Position numbers and translations under genes: made by a program. Under the pieces are notes generated by a model. It was not told the DNA's origin. It was given only the letters and a program-made list of their open reading frames with translations, and made no database searches. Of a stretch of DNA of 64,000 bases, positions 1-19,765 are shown one piece after another. The stretch is from Chionis minor (taxonomy: Eukaryota; Chordata; Aves; Charadriiformes; Chionididae), in contig VZSF01006562.1 in the NCBI GenBank assembly GCA_013398295.1, positions 1 to 64,000 on the forward strand. Reading direction: 5' to 3'. Within the stretch, counting starts at the first letter, position 1, and every line of letters begins with the position of its first letter.

Positions 1-412
1 TGGCAACTGACGCCTTGCAACTCTGGGGTCAGTTAGGATGAGCACCACAGTCCTCTAGCCACCTAGAGGGACTAAGCTTACCTTGTCCATGAGCACACAC
101 AAGCACCTCTCCTCGCTCGCTGGTGTGTGGGCAGGGACACACATACAATCCCTTTAACAGTAGTGAACCGTGTTTTATACCATTTTCCATTATTAAAGTT
201 TGCCACTTCTATATAACTCTCATAATTCTTACTAACTACATTAAGGCATTTAACTACACCTTTCACTAACCTTTTTGTGCTTTCAGATAACCAGTGTCCC
301 TTGGTTGTTTTCGCAAATATGTATCTCCACATCCTGAGGCTCCACATGTTAATCTTATCTTTAAGAGGTAAAGTCAAAGCTGAAAGTTTCAGTACAAAAG
401 CAAACCAGATGC
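1..412. other. 3' UTR or flank of ATPSCKMT
   Basis: This is sequence beyond the ATPSCKMT stop. A 99-codon minus-strand frame at 377-78 has no recognisable similarity and I do not call it a gene. I see no canonical polyadenylation signal, so the transcript end may lie outside the window. Confidence 0.4.
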
Positions 413-3400
413 TTAGAATTCTGTCTCTGGTGTAATTGCCAAAGTTTTTGTTTCACATCCCCTACGATGTTTCAAATCATAGGCCCACACAGTGTCTATT
501 CCCTCTCCAGTAGTATGATCTGGAATCCAGCATGGGAAAGGAAAACGACAGGCGATGATTCTGGCATTACATTCAAGTTCTTCTTCTAACTTCTTCTCCA
601 ACTGAGGCATCTGTTGAGCAACAATAAAAAGCCTTCAGAAGCAGTGAAAAACAGAAGCTTTGTCTTTAGAATCGAATTCAAGTGTTTAAGATAAGTTCAA
701 GGTTTGAGGAATTTTTTGGAAAAAAATTTAGAAAAGTGTTCATGACATATTTTGGCTTGTATGCATTGACAAATATCTAAAACTAGAAAATGGTTACCGT
801 GCCCCGATTGGTAAGATCAAGACAATTTTAACTCTAAGTTCTAAAAATTCAATCAAAACCCATAGATAATACCTTAGAGTAAAAAAACCCCATAAATTAA
901 GAAAACACTTTACATGTTCCAAGTCATGATTCTGTTCAGTGGGATTCTCTGGAGATAATTAGAGTTCAGTCCCCTGAATTTATGCTATTTATTACACCCC
1001 AAGTCATATGAACTATTATGCAATACTCAAAAGCCAATGCCTCTCAACTTCCAGCCTAACCCCCAAAAAGATGTTGGGACACTCAAAACATCGTATAGCC
1101 AGCAGCCCAAAGCAAACACTCTGCTCTCACTGTAAGGTAAAGTATTGGTATGTTCAATACTATTGAAGTTGAGCTTTGTTGGCTCCAGCCTGTTAACAGA
1201 TGCATGTCAGTCCCTACACCAGTACTGCATGAAACAGCATATAGAATCATAGAACCGTTTTGGATGGAAAGAACTTTTGAAGGTCATCTAGTCCAACTTC
1301 CTCTGCAACAAGCAGGGGCATCTTCAACTAGATCAGGTTGCTCAGAGCCCTGTCCAGTCTGACCTTCAATGCTTCCAGAGATGGGGCATCTACCACTGCT
1401 CTGGGCAACCTCTGGTTTCACCACCCTCATTGTAAAAGAAATTTCTTCCTTATATGTAGTCTAAATCTACCCTCTTTTAGTTTAAAGCCACTATCCCTTG
1501 CCCTATCGCAACAGGAGCTATTAAAAAGTCTGTCTCCGTCTTCCCTGTAGGCCCCACTTTAAGTACTGAAAAGCCACAATAAGGTCTCCCCAGAGCCTTC
1601 TCTTCTCCAGGCTTAACAACTCTCTCAGCCTGTCCTCACAGGAGAGGTGTTCCCTCCCTCTCATCATTTCTGTGGCCCTCCTCTGAACCAATCCCAAAAG
1701 GTCCATGTATTTCCTGTGCTAAGGACTCCAGAGCTGGACACAGTACTCCACGTGGGGTCTCACAAGAGCAGAGGGGCAGAATTCCCTCCCTTGACTTGCT
1801 GGCCACGCTTCTTTTGGTGCAGCCCAGGTTGCAGTTGGCTTTCTGGGCTGTGAGGGTACACTGCCAGTTCATGTCGAGCTTCTCACCCACCAACACCCTC
1901 AAGTCCTTGTCCTCAGGGTTCCTCTCAATCCATCCTCCATCCAGCATGTATTGATACTGGGCATTGCACCAACCCAGACGCAGGACCTCGCACTTGGCCT
2001 TGTTGAACCTCACGAGATTCACATAGGTCCACTTCTCCAGCCTATCCAGGTCCCTCTGGATGCCATCCCATCTTTCAGGCGCATCAACTGCGCCACTCAG
2101 CTTGGTGTCATTTAAAAATTTGCTGAGGGCGCACTCGATCCCACTGTCTATGTCAGTGATGAAGAGATTAATCAGTACTGGTCCCAGTACAGACCCCTGA
2201 AGAACACCACTCATCACTGATCTCCATCTGGACATTGACCGCTACTCTCTGGATGCAATCATGCAGCCAGTTCCTTATCCTTTGAAGAGTCCATCCATCA
2301 AATACTCATCTCTCCAATTTACACAGAAGGCTGTTTGGGGGGGGGACCATGTCAAATACCACTATGCAACTCTCCTTAGAAGACCTACAGTCTAGCTTTC
2401 CTTCATTTGCAAAAATAGAGCAGCTATGAGAGCCAAGGGAAATATAACTACTCTTCCAGAACAGAGCAACACCTTGTCCAGTCAGATACTCCAGTAACTA
2501 CTTTCAAATTCTGCTAGAGATTAAGTGAGAAATGAATTAGCACATCTAGACTTCAAAGAAACTTTTTTCCCAACCCAGATAGTGATTATGTTCTGAAAAA
2601 AGTGAAACTTGACAGATGTAGGCATTTTCGTGCTCTGGAAAACTCTGATGTTACGCTTAAGTAGATCAGTGCACATCCATTTGGAATTCCTTTTATTCTT
2701 ACATACTGTATCTACCTCAGGGAATAATTATAACAGCAAGTTCCACAGTTTACTTCTATTACACGTAAAAAAAAATCTATTTACTTTGATATCATGACAC
2801 AGCATTTAGATATTAAAAGGTTAAACCAAATACAGCTCTATTTAAGTCACACAGGATACAAAATAAATAATTCATAAAAAAAGAAAAAACACAACAAAAC
2901 ATTATTAGAAAACAAGACTGACTGAAGAAAACATATTTCCAAAGGCTGCAAATAGCTTCCACTATCACATACATGCAGGGTGTGCCTTTGATGTAACATC
3001 CTATTATAGCTACATTTAAGCTTACAATGGAATATTCTAGGAAAATTATAGTCATAAATCTAATATATCAAAGAGTTACCTCTGAATATTTTTAAACATT
3101 CTATGCTCTGATTTCATCCGTACAGCAAATGCTTTTAAACATTTTTCCTACCACACCTTAAATAAACTAGAAAAACAAGCCCATTTTGGTAACTCAAACT
3201 GAGCCAAGGCACCAGAATAGGAAGGACTAGGTTGTTACAGAAATTATAAATACAGACATAGCCTAACATTCAATAATTATGAAAATTAGTGACATCTCAT
3301 GTCTCTATTAGCTCAAATTAGAAAACTCCATTAATACTTCAGCCAAATAGAATTGCATTCTTGAACCAAACAGCCAAAGCAATTTTCAAGCTAAGTCTCC

Positions 3401-6400
3401 CAGTAGCATTAGGTGTTATAATCATATTGTATTTATATCAAGCCAGGGTTGGGTGGTTTTTTGCATGTCTACATAGATATACAGTTTAGTAAACCTTTTA
3501 GACAGTATATAATCAGTTAAAATACACAGAAGCTGTGAACATGAACACCTGCAAAGAATTCTGTCACCCCACCTGGAACAAGTCTCTCTGCAATGACTCA
3601 TAGACAAACATACCGTCCCCCACACTTGCAAGAATAGAGAGGTCTTAGTCTTCCCTGAAGATCAATAAATCCAAGTTCTGTAAACTAATCTTGGATATGA
3701 AATAAAAGCACTGTGTGACAGCATTAAATCCAGCTAGTATTATTTTTAAAACGCTAGAGATCTATTGCCCTTGGTAAAAAAGACAAAATGCATTAAAGTT
3801 TCTAGAGAATCCATTTAGTCATTCAGGAGGCTAAGCATACACAGCTTCCGAAGTAAATATAAAGGGGATCATGACCAAATGAATGCTCAGGATACACAGT
3901 AGTTCATGCGTTTGGATCTGTTACATTTATGACAGTATTTTTATTGGAAGAATTTAGCCTAGCATTTACTGAAGTTATTGAGCCCTATAGCTACTCTTTC
4001 TATCATAGCTGTTACTAATTTATCCCACTTCATACTATTACATTTAAAGCTAAGCCGCAATTTCTACTAGGTTTACTCACATTTTCCCTGGGCATTTGTT
4101 TATTCCTAGTTTACTGAAATCTCCAACTGCCCCTCAGTGCAATCACAGGGTATCTGACTGCAAATTCAAATATTTATACTGCCCCCTCCTGGAACGCAAG
4201 TCATAAAGCACATAACAGCCAAACCTGGCAACATCTATAGCACCGGTAAGACCATACTCCTCACTAATATTGCCACCACAAAAGCAGAGGGGTAAATGCA
4301 TTTTCACTTCAGTTTCCAGCGTGAGTTACAAATTGAACCTGAAGTAGGTATTTAATTCTAATGCTGTTAAAGAAAAAGCAGAGAATAAGGAAGCATTCTT
4401 ATCTTCTTGCTGCATCTTCCTGCTACTACTACAGAAATATTATTGGTGTATATTGTATGGTATAACATCACATAAAGCTCTTCACACATATCATACCACA
4501 TCTGCCTTAGCAGAGGAAGAAGCAATACAGAAGCATTTACAGGATATTGCTGTTTCACTCTTCCACATGCATTCAACCTATAGAGAAGATTCTAATAATA
4601 AATCAAAATATCAAGAATATTTAAATACTTAAGATTTTTTCCCCTATTCTACTAAAAAGAAACATAGATCAAGCTAAAAGCCAAAATAAATGTAAAGTCT
4701 GATAGAATTTATCAAATATGTCACTAAGCAATTCAATTTCTACACCAGTTTTGAAGAACGCATTTTCCCCAGGCACACAATGAACACAGGCTACAAAGCC
4801 TTCCTAAAAGGCAAAAAAATTGTAGACTTGTACTCTAGCAATTATACTTGAAGTATTTGTCTCCCTTTCTAAACCCTCACAGTCTAACACGGGCAAGGGA
4901 TTATTTCAGTGTACCACCTGCTGGCCTATTTGGAGTGATCCGGTTTTTGGAGAAGAACACAAGCAAAGTTCAATCTTCTAACAAGGTTCCCAAAAACCAG
5001 CTGTAGCCAGTTTCCTACTCCATCCTCCCAACTCCTCATTTTTTCAGCGTGAATAACTGAAATTTTCAAGAACCAATCAATCACCTTCCCCCCCACGCAA
5101 CTTGAACACAGCAGCTTTCATTTTGGTTCTGAACTAATGGACAGAAAATACTTCTCAAAAAAATACGTCTATTTTCAAAGCTGCAGTCTGCATACTGTCA
5201 GAAGTTTTACCAGGTTTTATCATGGACTTTAATAAGCAACAATGAAATATCAAAACGTTAGTTCCAACTACCTTTGACATTCTGCAAGTTGGTTCATTTT
5301 GCAGATGAATGTACTAACACTGAATACCTTGGTGTTAAAATAATTAAACAATGCAAAAATAGTAAACTTACCATTTGAGGTACCCCAAAAACAACAACAT
5401 TCGTGTAATCGGAAAAAGAAACCTAAAATGAATTTGGGAACAAGTCTTAATGAAAGTGGCATTTATATTTGGAGAAGTTCTCACCATTCTTTTCCCCTCA
5501 TCCCTTTAGCTGCACTCCTTTCAACAGGGATTTAGACCAAAAATAAGAAAGGAGATCCCATATCCATTTTGCATCACACAGATTTCCACATAAAGACAAC
5601 TTTATATTGCTGAACAATAAAAAAAACTTCTACTGCCTGGCCAAGAATATGGCACCAATTCTAGCTGCACAGAAAGTATCAATTTAGAAAATACCTACAT
5701 GATTTTACTCATGGCTAAGTTTTTCCAAAACTCCTACATATGTTAAAAAGAGGTATGTTTTAAGTTTGCCCCCACTTCTGTTAAATGTTAACTAGCTTTA
5801 AAAACTTGCCAGGCATGCCAATGCCTGGGTTCTTCCAGTCAGTACCCTGAAGTTTTCCTATGCTCCTCTCGGAACAAAGATAGAAACAGTACATTCACAC
5901 TTTTCCCCAAAATTCCCAGTACCCACTTTACCCATTACAAAATGCCATCCTTAAAAAAACAAACACACACACAAAACACCATCAAAACACAAAACAACAA
6001 CAACAAAACCCAAACATAAATAAGTAAAAAAAGAAACCCCACAACTTTGACAGGAATAGCAGGAGAGAGGCACACATAAATAAGACCCAAAAAAAGCACG
6101 CCTCATTAAAGAAGCAATTGTGACTCAAATGATTGAAAACTGTGGGGAAAAAAAAAAATCTCAGTCACGTGTAAGTTACCTTAAAGCAACGCTCAAAACC
6201 AGGTAACACAGTGCACAGCTAGGAAAGAACACATCTAATGAAATGTCAGGTGAGATTGTGATCCTGCACATTAGGGGAACGAGAGTCTTGCTACCGACTC
6301 CAGAGAAATCAGCTCCCAGTGAAGCCCAAGGTCACAGCCTGCACTGACAAAGGACAGCACCTCGCTGAAGCACAACCCCAGCAGAGCAGTGTATGGTGCC

Positions 6401-9231
6401 ATCAGTCTAGTTTCTACAGGCTCCAGTACTTTTCTCAAATACAAGGTGCCCAATACAGCACCTTGCGGCCAGCCGGCATTCTGGTTCTTTCAAGAAACTA
6501 CCTCCAAACTATGGAAATTTCTCAAACATCCCAGATTCATTCTCACATACTTCACCACCTACCTTCCATAAGTCTGAAATATAAAATTTGGTGTTCTGAT
6601 GTACCCCATCTCTCCATGCACGGTATCTGGAGTACCAGACTAGCCAGGGATTTAATTCATAACCAACAGCTTCGAATCCCCTTTTTGCAGCTGCTATCAC
6701 CTACAAGGAAGAAAATAAATCTTAACTTTGAAACAGAGAAAGCGTATTGATCTAAACAGGAGCACAAAGTTTTTGTTTTATTTACAATAAAATAAAAAAA
6801 TTATTTACAATATAAATCAAAGGAATGCACTTTGGTAAGCCGCTAGAGTTTTAGTTCCCAATGTATTAGTAGTATAGCAGACAAAAACTCAAGCTACATT
6901 TCCCTATTATGACTTTGAAATTAATAGACATATTTAAATGAACAAAATGAACCACTTAAACATTCACAAGGTAAAGCTGTAAGCTTGTAGCACGCGTATA
7001 ATTTACATAAAAGTTCAATTTAACATATGCATGACACTACCTTGGAATGAAAGAGTACCAAAATTTACCATGGAGAGGACAGAGAAATATACAAGCAGAT
7101 ATGCTCAAAATTAAAGCACTTATTTGAAAAGCAGAGATGGGTAGGCACTTGAGAGACCCCCGAATCAGAGCCAAAATGATCTACCAGTAGAAAGAGTATG
7201 AAAGTAATCTGTTGACCTACATTTTTTTAAATTTAAATGTAGGTTAAAAAAATTGAAAAAAACCCCAACATCACAAATCTCACAGTACAGCTTTCATCCA
7301 GTGTTAAGCTTCATATACCATTTTAAAAGGCAAAAGGTAATTCAGATAGCAAATAGATTTTCAAAGACATTCCTCTAAATTAGACCCTGAGATTTAGAAT
7401 TGTTAAACTGTATTGGAAGTGTCTTCAAACAAAATCAAAACCTACTGATTTTTTAGGAAAAGGAAAATAAGGAAAGTATAAAAAGGCACCAGTTTCTAGA
7501 ACTAAAGTTTAAGTGATAATTTAAAAGGTTACTGCCAAGTTTTAATCAGGAAAAGCCTAATGAACTATGAATTACAGAACAGGCAAGGTGAAATCAGGTA
7601 GAAGTACACATTTCTTAACAGATCTTCTCAAACAGCATTACCTGGACACTGTGTTTCACACCATTAAAATAAGGCACCTTCCATCACGCATTTGCAAATA
7701 TATTAAAAGAATCTGTCATTTTTACCATGCTTGGAAGTAAAAATATCTACTAATTACACCTAAGTGCTAAATATCTAAAAGCATCTGAACAGAAACTCAA
7801 CTTTTTTAGTACAGATGCATTAAGGCAACACCAAGCATTCAATTTTAGGCACCTAGCTCTCCGAGTAGTCTTCAATTTCCATTTAGGCACACACACATAT
7901 TTATACACACAAAATCAGAATTAAACATGCAGTACCCAGTCAAATTAGGCACCTCAGATGAGGGTCAACAGCCAAAATGCCGAGCAGAAAGGACATCAGA
8001 AACTGCAGTTCCCTTACACTTACATGGTTTTCTCCATTTCCTACTTGGGCACAATTCCTTTTAAGCCACCTTCTCATGTTTGGATTTCCAAATCAGTTTT
8101 TTTGGCGTGGACAAATGGCTGACTCATTCACACGAAACATGGACATAGCATTCAAAGCACTGACTTGTTTCCACCAAAAACCCCACTTAGTGCACCACCC
8201 TGTTGCTAAAACTGACTTGAAGCAGATGTTTGGGAAATGGTACACAAAACAGCACAACTACAAAAAACCCCACACCATTCTCTACTACACCCTCAACACC
8301 ACATTGCACAAACAGGGGTTCAGACAATGCCCTGGAAACACAGTATCACTTTGGCTGTTGTGATTCTCACCATTTCCCTTGGTAATTATTCTCATTTCAC
8401 TGCTTCATTTTGAAGCAGGGCAGCCAGGACCGCACAAAGGTGTGAAAACTTCAATTGTAACAATACCAGGATTTTTATTTTTGTAATCCATCATTCATTT
8501 CTCATTCTCTTTTGTTCTTCTATCGCCTTTATACAATACGCATAGAGCTGCAGCTCCAAAAAGCACAGTGCTATTTAGTTTCGCAGTCCCACGTGCTGCC
8601 ATGATAGACCTATGTGGAATCACAGTTGTTTGGCAATCACAATACCAATACTTGAGTGTACCTTTTCACCTGAATGCAGCGCAGTTCCATTCAGCCAACA
8701 GGATGAGGTTATAATTTTGTACACTACCTTGTCAAGCCGCAGGTAAGACTGGCACAAAAAATATTGATTACTCATCTAAACTGAATGTAAACCTTTCTCA
8801 GCTTTGAGCCTTTTCCCAAGACTCAAACAAAAACACCGGATGCCAAAGACAAGGCATTAGTGTAAACATGAAAAGATAACAGCAGGCACAGGTAGAGCAC
8901 CTGGCACTTTTTTGAGAGACGATATAAAAGGAAGGCGACATCTACAACTTACAATACGGCCATCCCCGCTACCAATGTCAACTAGGGAGCCACTCCTGTT
9001 TTCTAACATTTTCAGCACATTCTGGATCTGGGTGGAAGTTGCAGGAACGAAGGGCAGGCACACTCTCCTCAGCGCAGGCATCACAAAAGGGGTGACCACA
9101 GCATAGAGGGCCACCAAGGTCCCACTGACAGCGGCGGTGACCACCAGCCCCCAGGCCTTCCTTCGGGAGCCACCCTCGCAGGCCTCCAGCGGGCCTGCCG
9201 CCTGGCTCTCCTCCACCAGCACCTTCGACAT
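413..9231 (-). CDS. ATPSCKMT: ATP synthase c-subunit lysine N-methyltransferase (four coding exons)
   Basis: Coding exons in transcription order are 9231-8953, 6700-6563, 5422-5372 and 610-413 (stop TAA at 415-413), with lengths 279, 138, 51 and 198 nt. All junctions are phase 0 with GT-AG borders, giving 221 residues (human about 233). The protein is a seven-beta-strand SAM-dependent methyltransferase. It has an N-terminal hydrophobic segment (about residues 27-47) that anchors it in the mitochondrial inner membrane, the SAM-binding motif VDIGSGDG (84-91), then [12 protein letters not shown] (from 107), VVVFGVPQM (148-156) and [13 protein letters not shown] in the last exon. From the family, it trimethylates a lysine of the ATP synthase c-subunit and supports ATP synthesis. 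The N-terminus diverges from human. The ATG at 9231 follows an acceptor-like cttcag, so an upstream 5' exon is likely and could add residues. It is head-to-head with CCT5. I see no canonical AATAAA before the window edge. Confidence 0.93.
611..5371 (-). other. ATPSCKMT intron 3
   Basis: A long AT-rich intron between coding exons 3 and 4. It contains a sense-oriented degenerate CR1 copy (1243-2372). Apart from a G-run near 2336-2344 and generally AT-rich sequence I see no other element. Confidence 0.8.
1243..2372 (-). mobile_element. Degenerate CR1 LINE, 5'-truncated
   Basis: The 3' end on the minus strand is at about 1243 (complement of a tcatagaa-type CR1 tail), and the element extends to the region after the G-run near 2345. 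A minus-strand frame at 2235-1636 encodes the reverse-transcriptase C-terminal part, with the hallmark GSVLGPVL and [14 protein letters not shown] strings. The catalytic FADD is changed to FLND (2118-2107), and frames are shifted near the end, so it is dead. It lies in ATPSCKMT intron 3 in the same orientation as the gene. Confidence 0.9.
5423..6562 (-). other. ATPSCKMT intron 2
   Basis: AT-rich intron with an A-rich, CA-containing low-complexity tract at about 5951-6045. No gene or recognisable transposon seen. Confidence 0.75.
5951..6045 (+). repeat. A-rich low-complexity tract with CA and CAA runs
   Basis: Strongly A-biased sequence with short (CA)n and (CAA)n stretches in ATPSCKMT intron 2. 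Confidence 0.75.
6701..8952 (-). other. ATPSCKMT intron 1 (first coding intron)
   Basis: Mostly AT-rich sequence with no recognised repeat. A plus-strand 128-codon frame at 7977-8363 has no similarity that I recognise. The small minus-strand ORF at 8495-8602, with its own polyadenylation hexamer, is the only feature of note. Confidence 0.75.
8495..8602 (-). CDS. Unrecognised 35-residue small ORF within ATPSCKMT intron 1
   Basis: An ATG at 8602 opens a 35-codon frame ending in TGA at 8497-8495. It begins MAARGTAKL, continues into a hydrophobic stretch ([14 protein letters not shown]) and ends in a charged tail ([11 protein letters not shown]), which is the pattern of a tiny single-pass membrane protein. 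An AATAAA lies on the same strand at 8479-8474, just after the stop. It has the same orientation as ATPSCKMT and could be an alternative terminal exon, a retrocopy fragment or chance. I do not recognise a family. A frame of this length is expected fairly often by chance, so confidence is low. Confidence 0.2.
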   Translation of the reverse strand: MAARGTAKLNSTVLFGAAALCVLYKGDRRTKENEK

Positions 9232-9916
9232 CGCACCTGAAGACAGACGTTAAAAAGAGCATTTTCTCCAATAGCTTTATTATGCACTCACTTAAGACAA
9301 AGCAGTATATTATATCAAAGAGCTGGGACATGAGGAAAAAAACCCCTGTATCCCTCCAGCTGATTCCTAGACCCTTGGGAAACGCTACTATTCCTACTTC
9401 TGAGAAACTGAAGCGGCAGGTTACTTTTCCAGGACAAGAACAGTTGCCTTTTAAGCCCCGTAGTTCCTCCTCCCGCCGACCCCAACTCCCCGGCCAGGCA
9501 GCAGCACGGGGCGGCACAGGCAGAGCCCTCCCCGGCAGGGCCCGCCCGCCCGCAGGCTGCGCTCAGGGAACCCCCCCCTCAGCAATTATCCTTCTTCCCT
9601 CCGGCAGCAACTTGCCTCAAGAGCGCAACGCCACCCCCAGCCCCTACGCTGCGCGATCGCCCATCCCCACCGACCTCCCTCACGGCCAATGGGGCCGCTT
9701 TGCTCGTCCGGCAGTATTTCTAGGGGAGGGCGATACCACTTCNTTCCAGAAAGGTCCGCTGGCGGCGCCATATAGGTCCCGCCCGCGAAATGAGTCGCGG
9801 GGACGCCGACTGCGCAGGCGCTGGGGCGCGCGCGCGCTGCGTCACGGTCGGCGGGCGCGGCGGTATCCGGGCTGTTGCGCTTGTGCTGGGCCGGTTGCTG
9901 GTGAGCGGCGGGAGCC

Positions 9917-17703
<7,787 letters not shown>

Positions 17704-17940
17704 ATGTTGAAAATCAGGAAACATTAAGGGGGCCACAGCAGTAGCGAAGACAGTAGTATTCTGATGCTTCATCTTCAGCTATTTATTTTGAACGCTTTTT
17801 GTTTCTGATACTGTAATGGCTAATTGTTGGAAATAAAACACAATTTAGCACCGGTGGTTTCAAGACCTGTTTCAGAAGTATCATTGCATCTTTTCTTAGA
17901 CAGGTGTGCATTTTATTAGTTTTTCCCTTCAACTCCTGTC
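17704..17940 (+). other. CCT5: CCT5 3' UTR and proximal flank
   Basis: The sequence after the stop codon contains a canonical polyadenylation hexamer at 17832-17837, about 130 nt downstream. A short 3' UTR fits a housekeeping gene. The flank then runs directly into an LTR-like segment. Confidence 0.75.
17832..17837 (+). promoter_or_regulatory. CCT5 polyadenylation signal AATAAA
   Basis: A perfect AATAAA lies 129 nt after the CCT5 stop. It is the first canonical signal downstream and is placed where a short 3' UTR would end. Confidence 0.75.
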
Positions 17941-18235
17941 CCCTGGTGTGGGTTAACCCCAGCAGGCAGCAAAGCAGCACAGGGCTGCTAGCTTGCTCTC
18001 CTGCAGGGGACAGGGAGAGAATCATGAGGGTCAAAGAGAAGTCATGGTTTAAGATAAGGACAGTTTAATAGGTAAAGCGAAGCAAAACAGTTTCCAAGCT
18101 GCAGGCAGGTGTTCAGCTGTCTCCAGGAAAGCAGGGTTCCATCATGCATAAGGGTTACTTGGGAAGACGAATACCAAAACAACCTTTTCCCCCTCCTCCT
18201 TTGTGTTTGGTGGTGTGTTGGTTTGGGTTTTCTAC
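17940..18235 (+). mobile_element. LTR-like avian endogenous retrovirus fragment (putative, decayed)
   Basis: The segment opens with a gtgtgggttaaccccagc-type start. It contains gggacagggagagaatcatg, then tttaagataaggacag and agcaaaacag, in the same order as an LTR type I remember from bird genomes. There is no internal retroviral coding region, so this would be a solo or truncated LTR. Boundaries are approximate and family identity is from memory. It sits about 100 bp beyond the CCT5 polyadenylation signal. Confidence 0.45.
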
Positions 18236-19129
18236 CTTCTAAGAGCTTAATTCAGAAGCCTCTAGGAACATGGGACAATTTATTTTAAAAATTGTGAAAT
18301 CATAGTTTTGCTGATCTGACTTATGGAAATAAAGGTTTTGTGCTCTAGATAAATATTTTTTACCATCCAAACATCTTGGAAGGGAAAGTCTGAAGCTTGG
18401 TGGTGGAACTTCGATAAAATTCTAAAAGAAGGAAGTCTTTTTTTTGCAGAGGCTTGTACTTCTGCTTTTCAACATAACAAATGTGTAGCATTAGAGCATT
18501 GTCAGTAATTGTTGTGTAGAGGGTATTGGAGGACAAATGACTTTAATCACAGCGTGCAACACACCACTGAAAGTATTAAACCAAATTAATGAAACCAGTG
18601 CAGCTCCAACTGGTACGCTTTCCCAGCAGGAGTAAGTGAATCTGTGCTTTGGCAGACGGGCGGGAATACCAGTATTGTGATTTTTTTGCCTCTGGTCAAA
18701 TAAAACGGCAAATGTATCTGAATAATGAGGATATTCAGATTAATCATGATGGTTTTGTAACCGGTTAGGAAACAGGAGCCTTTTCGGGTCGGGTATTTGG
18801 GGCTGAGGGCCACGCTCCCTTCAAGCACTCCTCCCTTGCTCCAGGGAAAAGGCGAGCTGCACCACTGGAGGGCACCATAGGCGTACCGCTCCTGTGGCGG
18901 GCTGCATCCGGATTTTTCACGGGAGAGCTGCAGCACCCCTGCAGGTCTTTCCCAGCATCACAGATAGGGCACACCTATGTCGTCAGGGAGATCTGAATCT
19001 TTCCAAATTCCCCTCAAGGGCTCGGTTACTTGAGCTAGTTTTCTGACCGGCCCCGTGAGCGCCCTTAAATCCATGTTTTCACATCTTCCTAGGGCCCTTA
19101 CCCTGGCCCTGCCTCTTCGTCCCGCTCAT
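18236..19129. other. Intergenic stretch between two LTR-like segments
   Basis: Mixed AT-rich then GC-richer sequence. I recognise no gene or repeat. Minus-strand frames at 18936-18586 and 18974-18765 overlap one another and look like chance. Confidence 0.5.
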
Positions 19130-19765
19130 CCTAGTTCCCCCGTCTCACGGTTTGAGAAACCCACAACAATTTATTGTCACTCATACACTGATTCTCTCAC
19201 CCAATGATCCCTCTCCACCCAGGAAGGGGAATCAGGAAAAAAACAAGGGAACCCAGGGGTTGAAATATAAACAGATTTAATAGAATAAGACTAGATAATG
19301 AACAGTTACACCAAAGAACCAATATTGATCCCAATACCAATATAGAATATATGAGGATTATACTCAGACAACTCGTATCAGCAGGAAGCCGTGCACTCCC
19401 AGCAATGGGCAGCAAATGTCGGACACTGCCAGCGCCACGGCTCCGGGAGGAAGGGAAGGGCTCAGGGGTCCAGCACTAGGGCAAGAAGTCCTCTGGATCG
19501 CTGCTGTCAGGGGAGAGAAAGCTTCTTGGCAAACTTTCTACTTTATTCTGAATGTGACGTTCATGGTATGAAACAATCCTGTTGGCCAGCTTGGGTCAAG
19601 TGCCCGGGTCTCGCTCCTCCTCATCCCTGCACCTGGCGAGCTCGAAAACACCGAGACCTCGAAACCTACACACCATAGCTGGCTATAAAGTAAATGTCTT
19701 CACAAATTCAGACATCAGAGCCTTATAAAACTACAATTTGCTCAATCATTAGAAGAGGAATCAGT
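19130..19765 (-). mobile_element. LTR-like avian endogenous retrovirus fragment (putative)
   Basis: A run of phrases characteristic of a bird ERV LTR type appears in order: gattctctcacccaatgatc, ttgaaatataaacagattta, tgttggccagcttgggtcaa, and agctggctataaagtaaatg. On the minus strand a TATA-like ttttataa lies near 19727 and an AATAAA near 19169, which suggests minus orientation. No gag, pol or env is attached, so it appears to be a solo LTR. Ends are approximate and the family assignment is from memory. Confidence 0.5.

Noticed and set aside
78..377. 99-codon minus-strand frame beyond ATPSCKMT
   Set aside because: No similarity recognised and it lies in the expected 3' UTR. Length is compatible with chance.
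8978..9517. 179-codon minus-strand frame
   Set aside because: It overlaps ATPSCKMT exon 1 in another frame and crosses its likely splice acceptor. A shadow.
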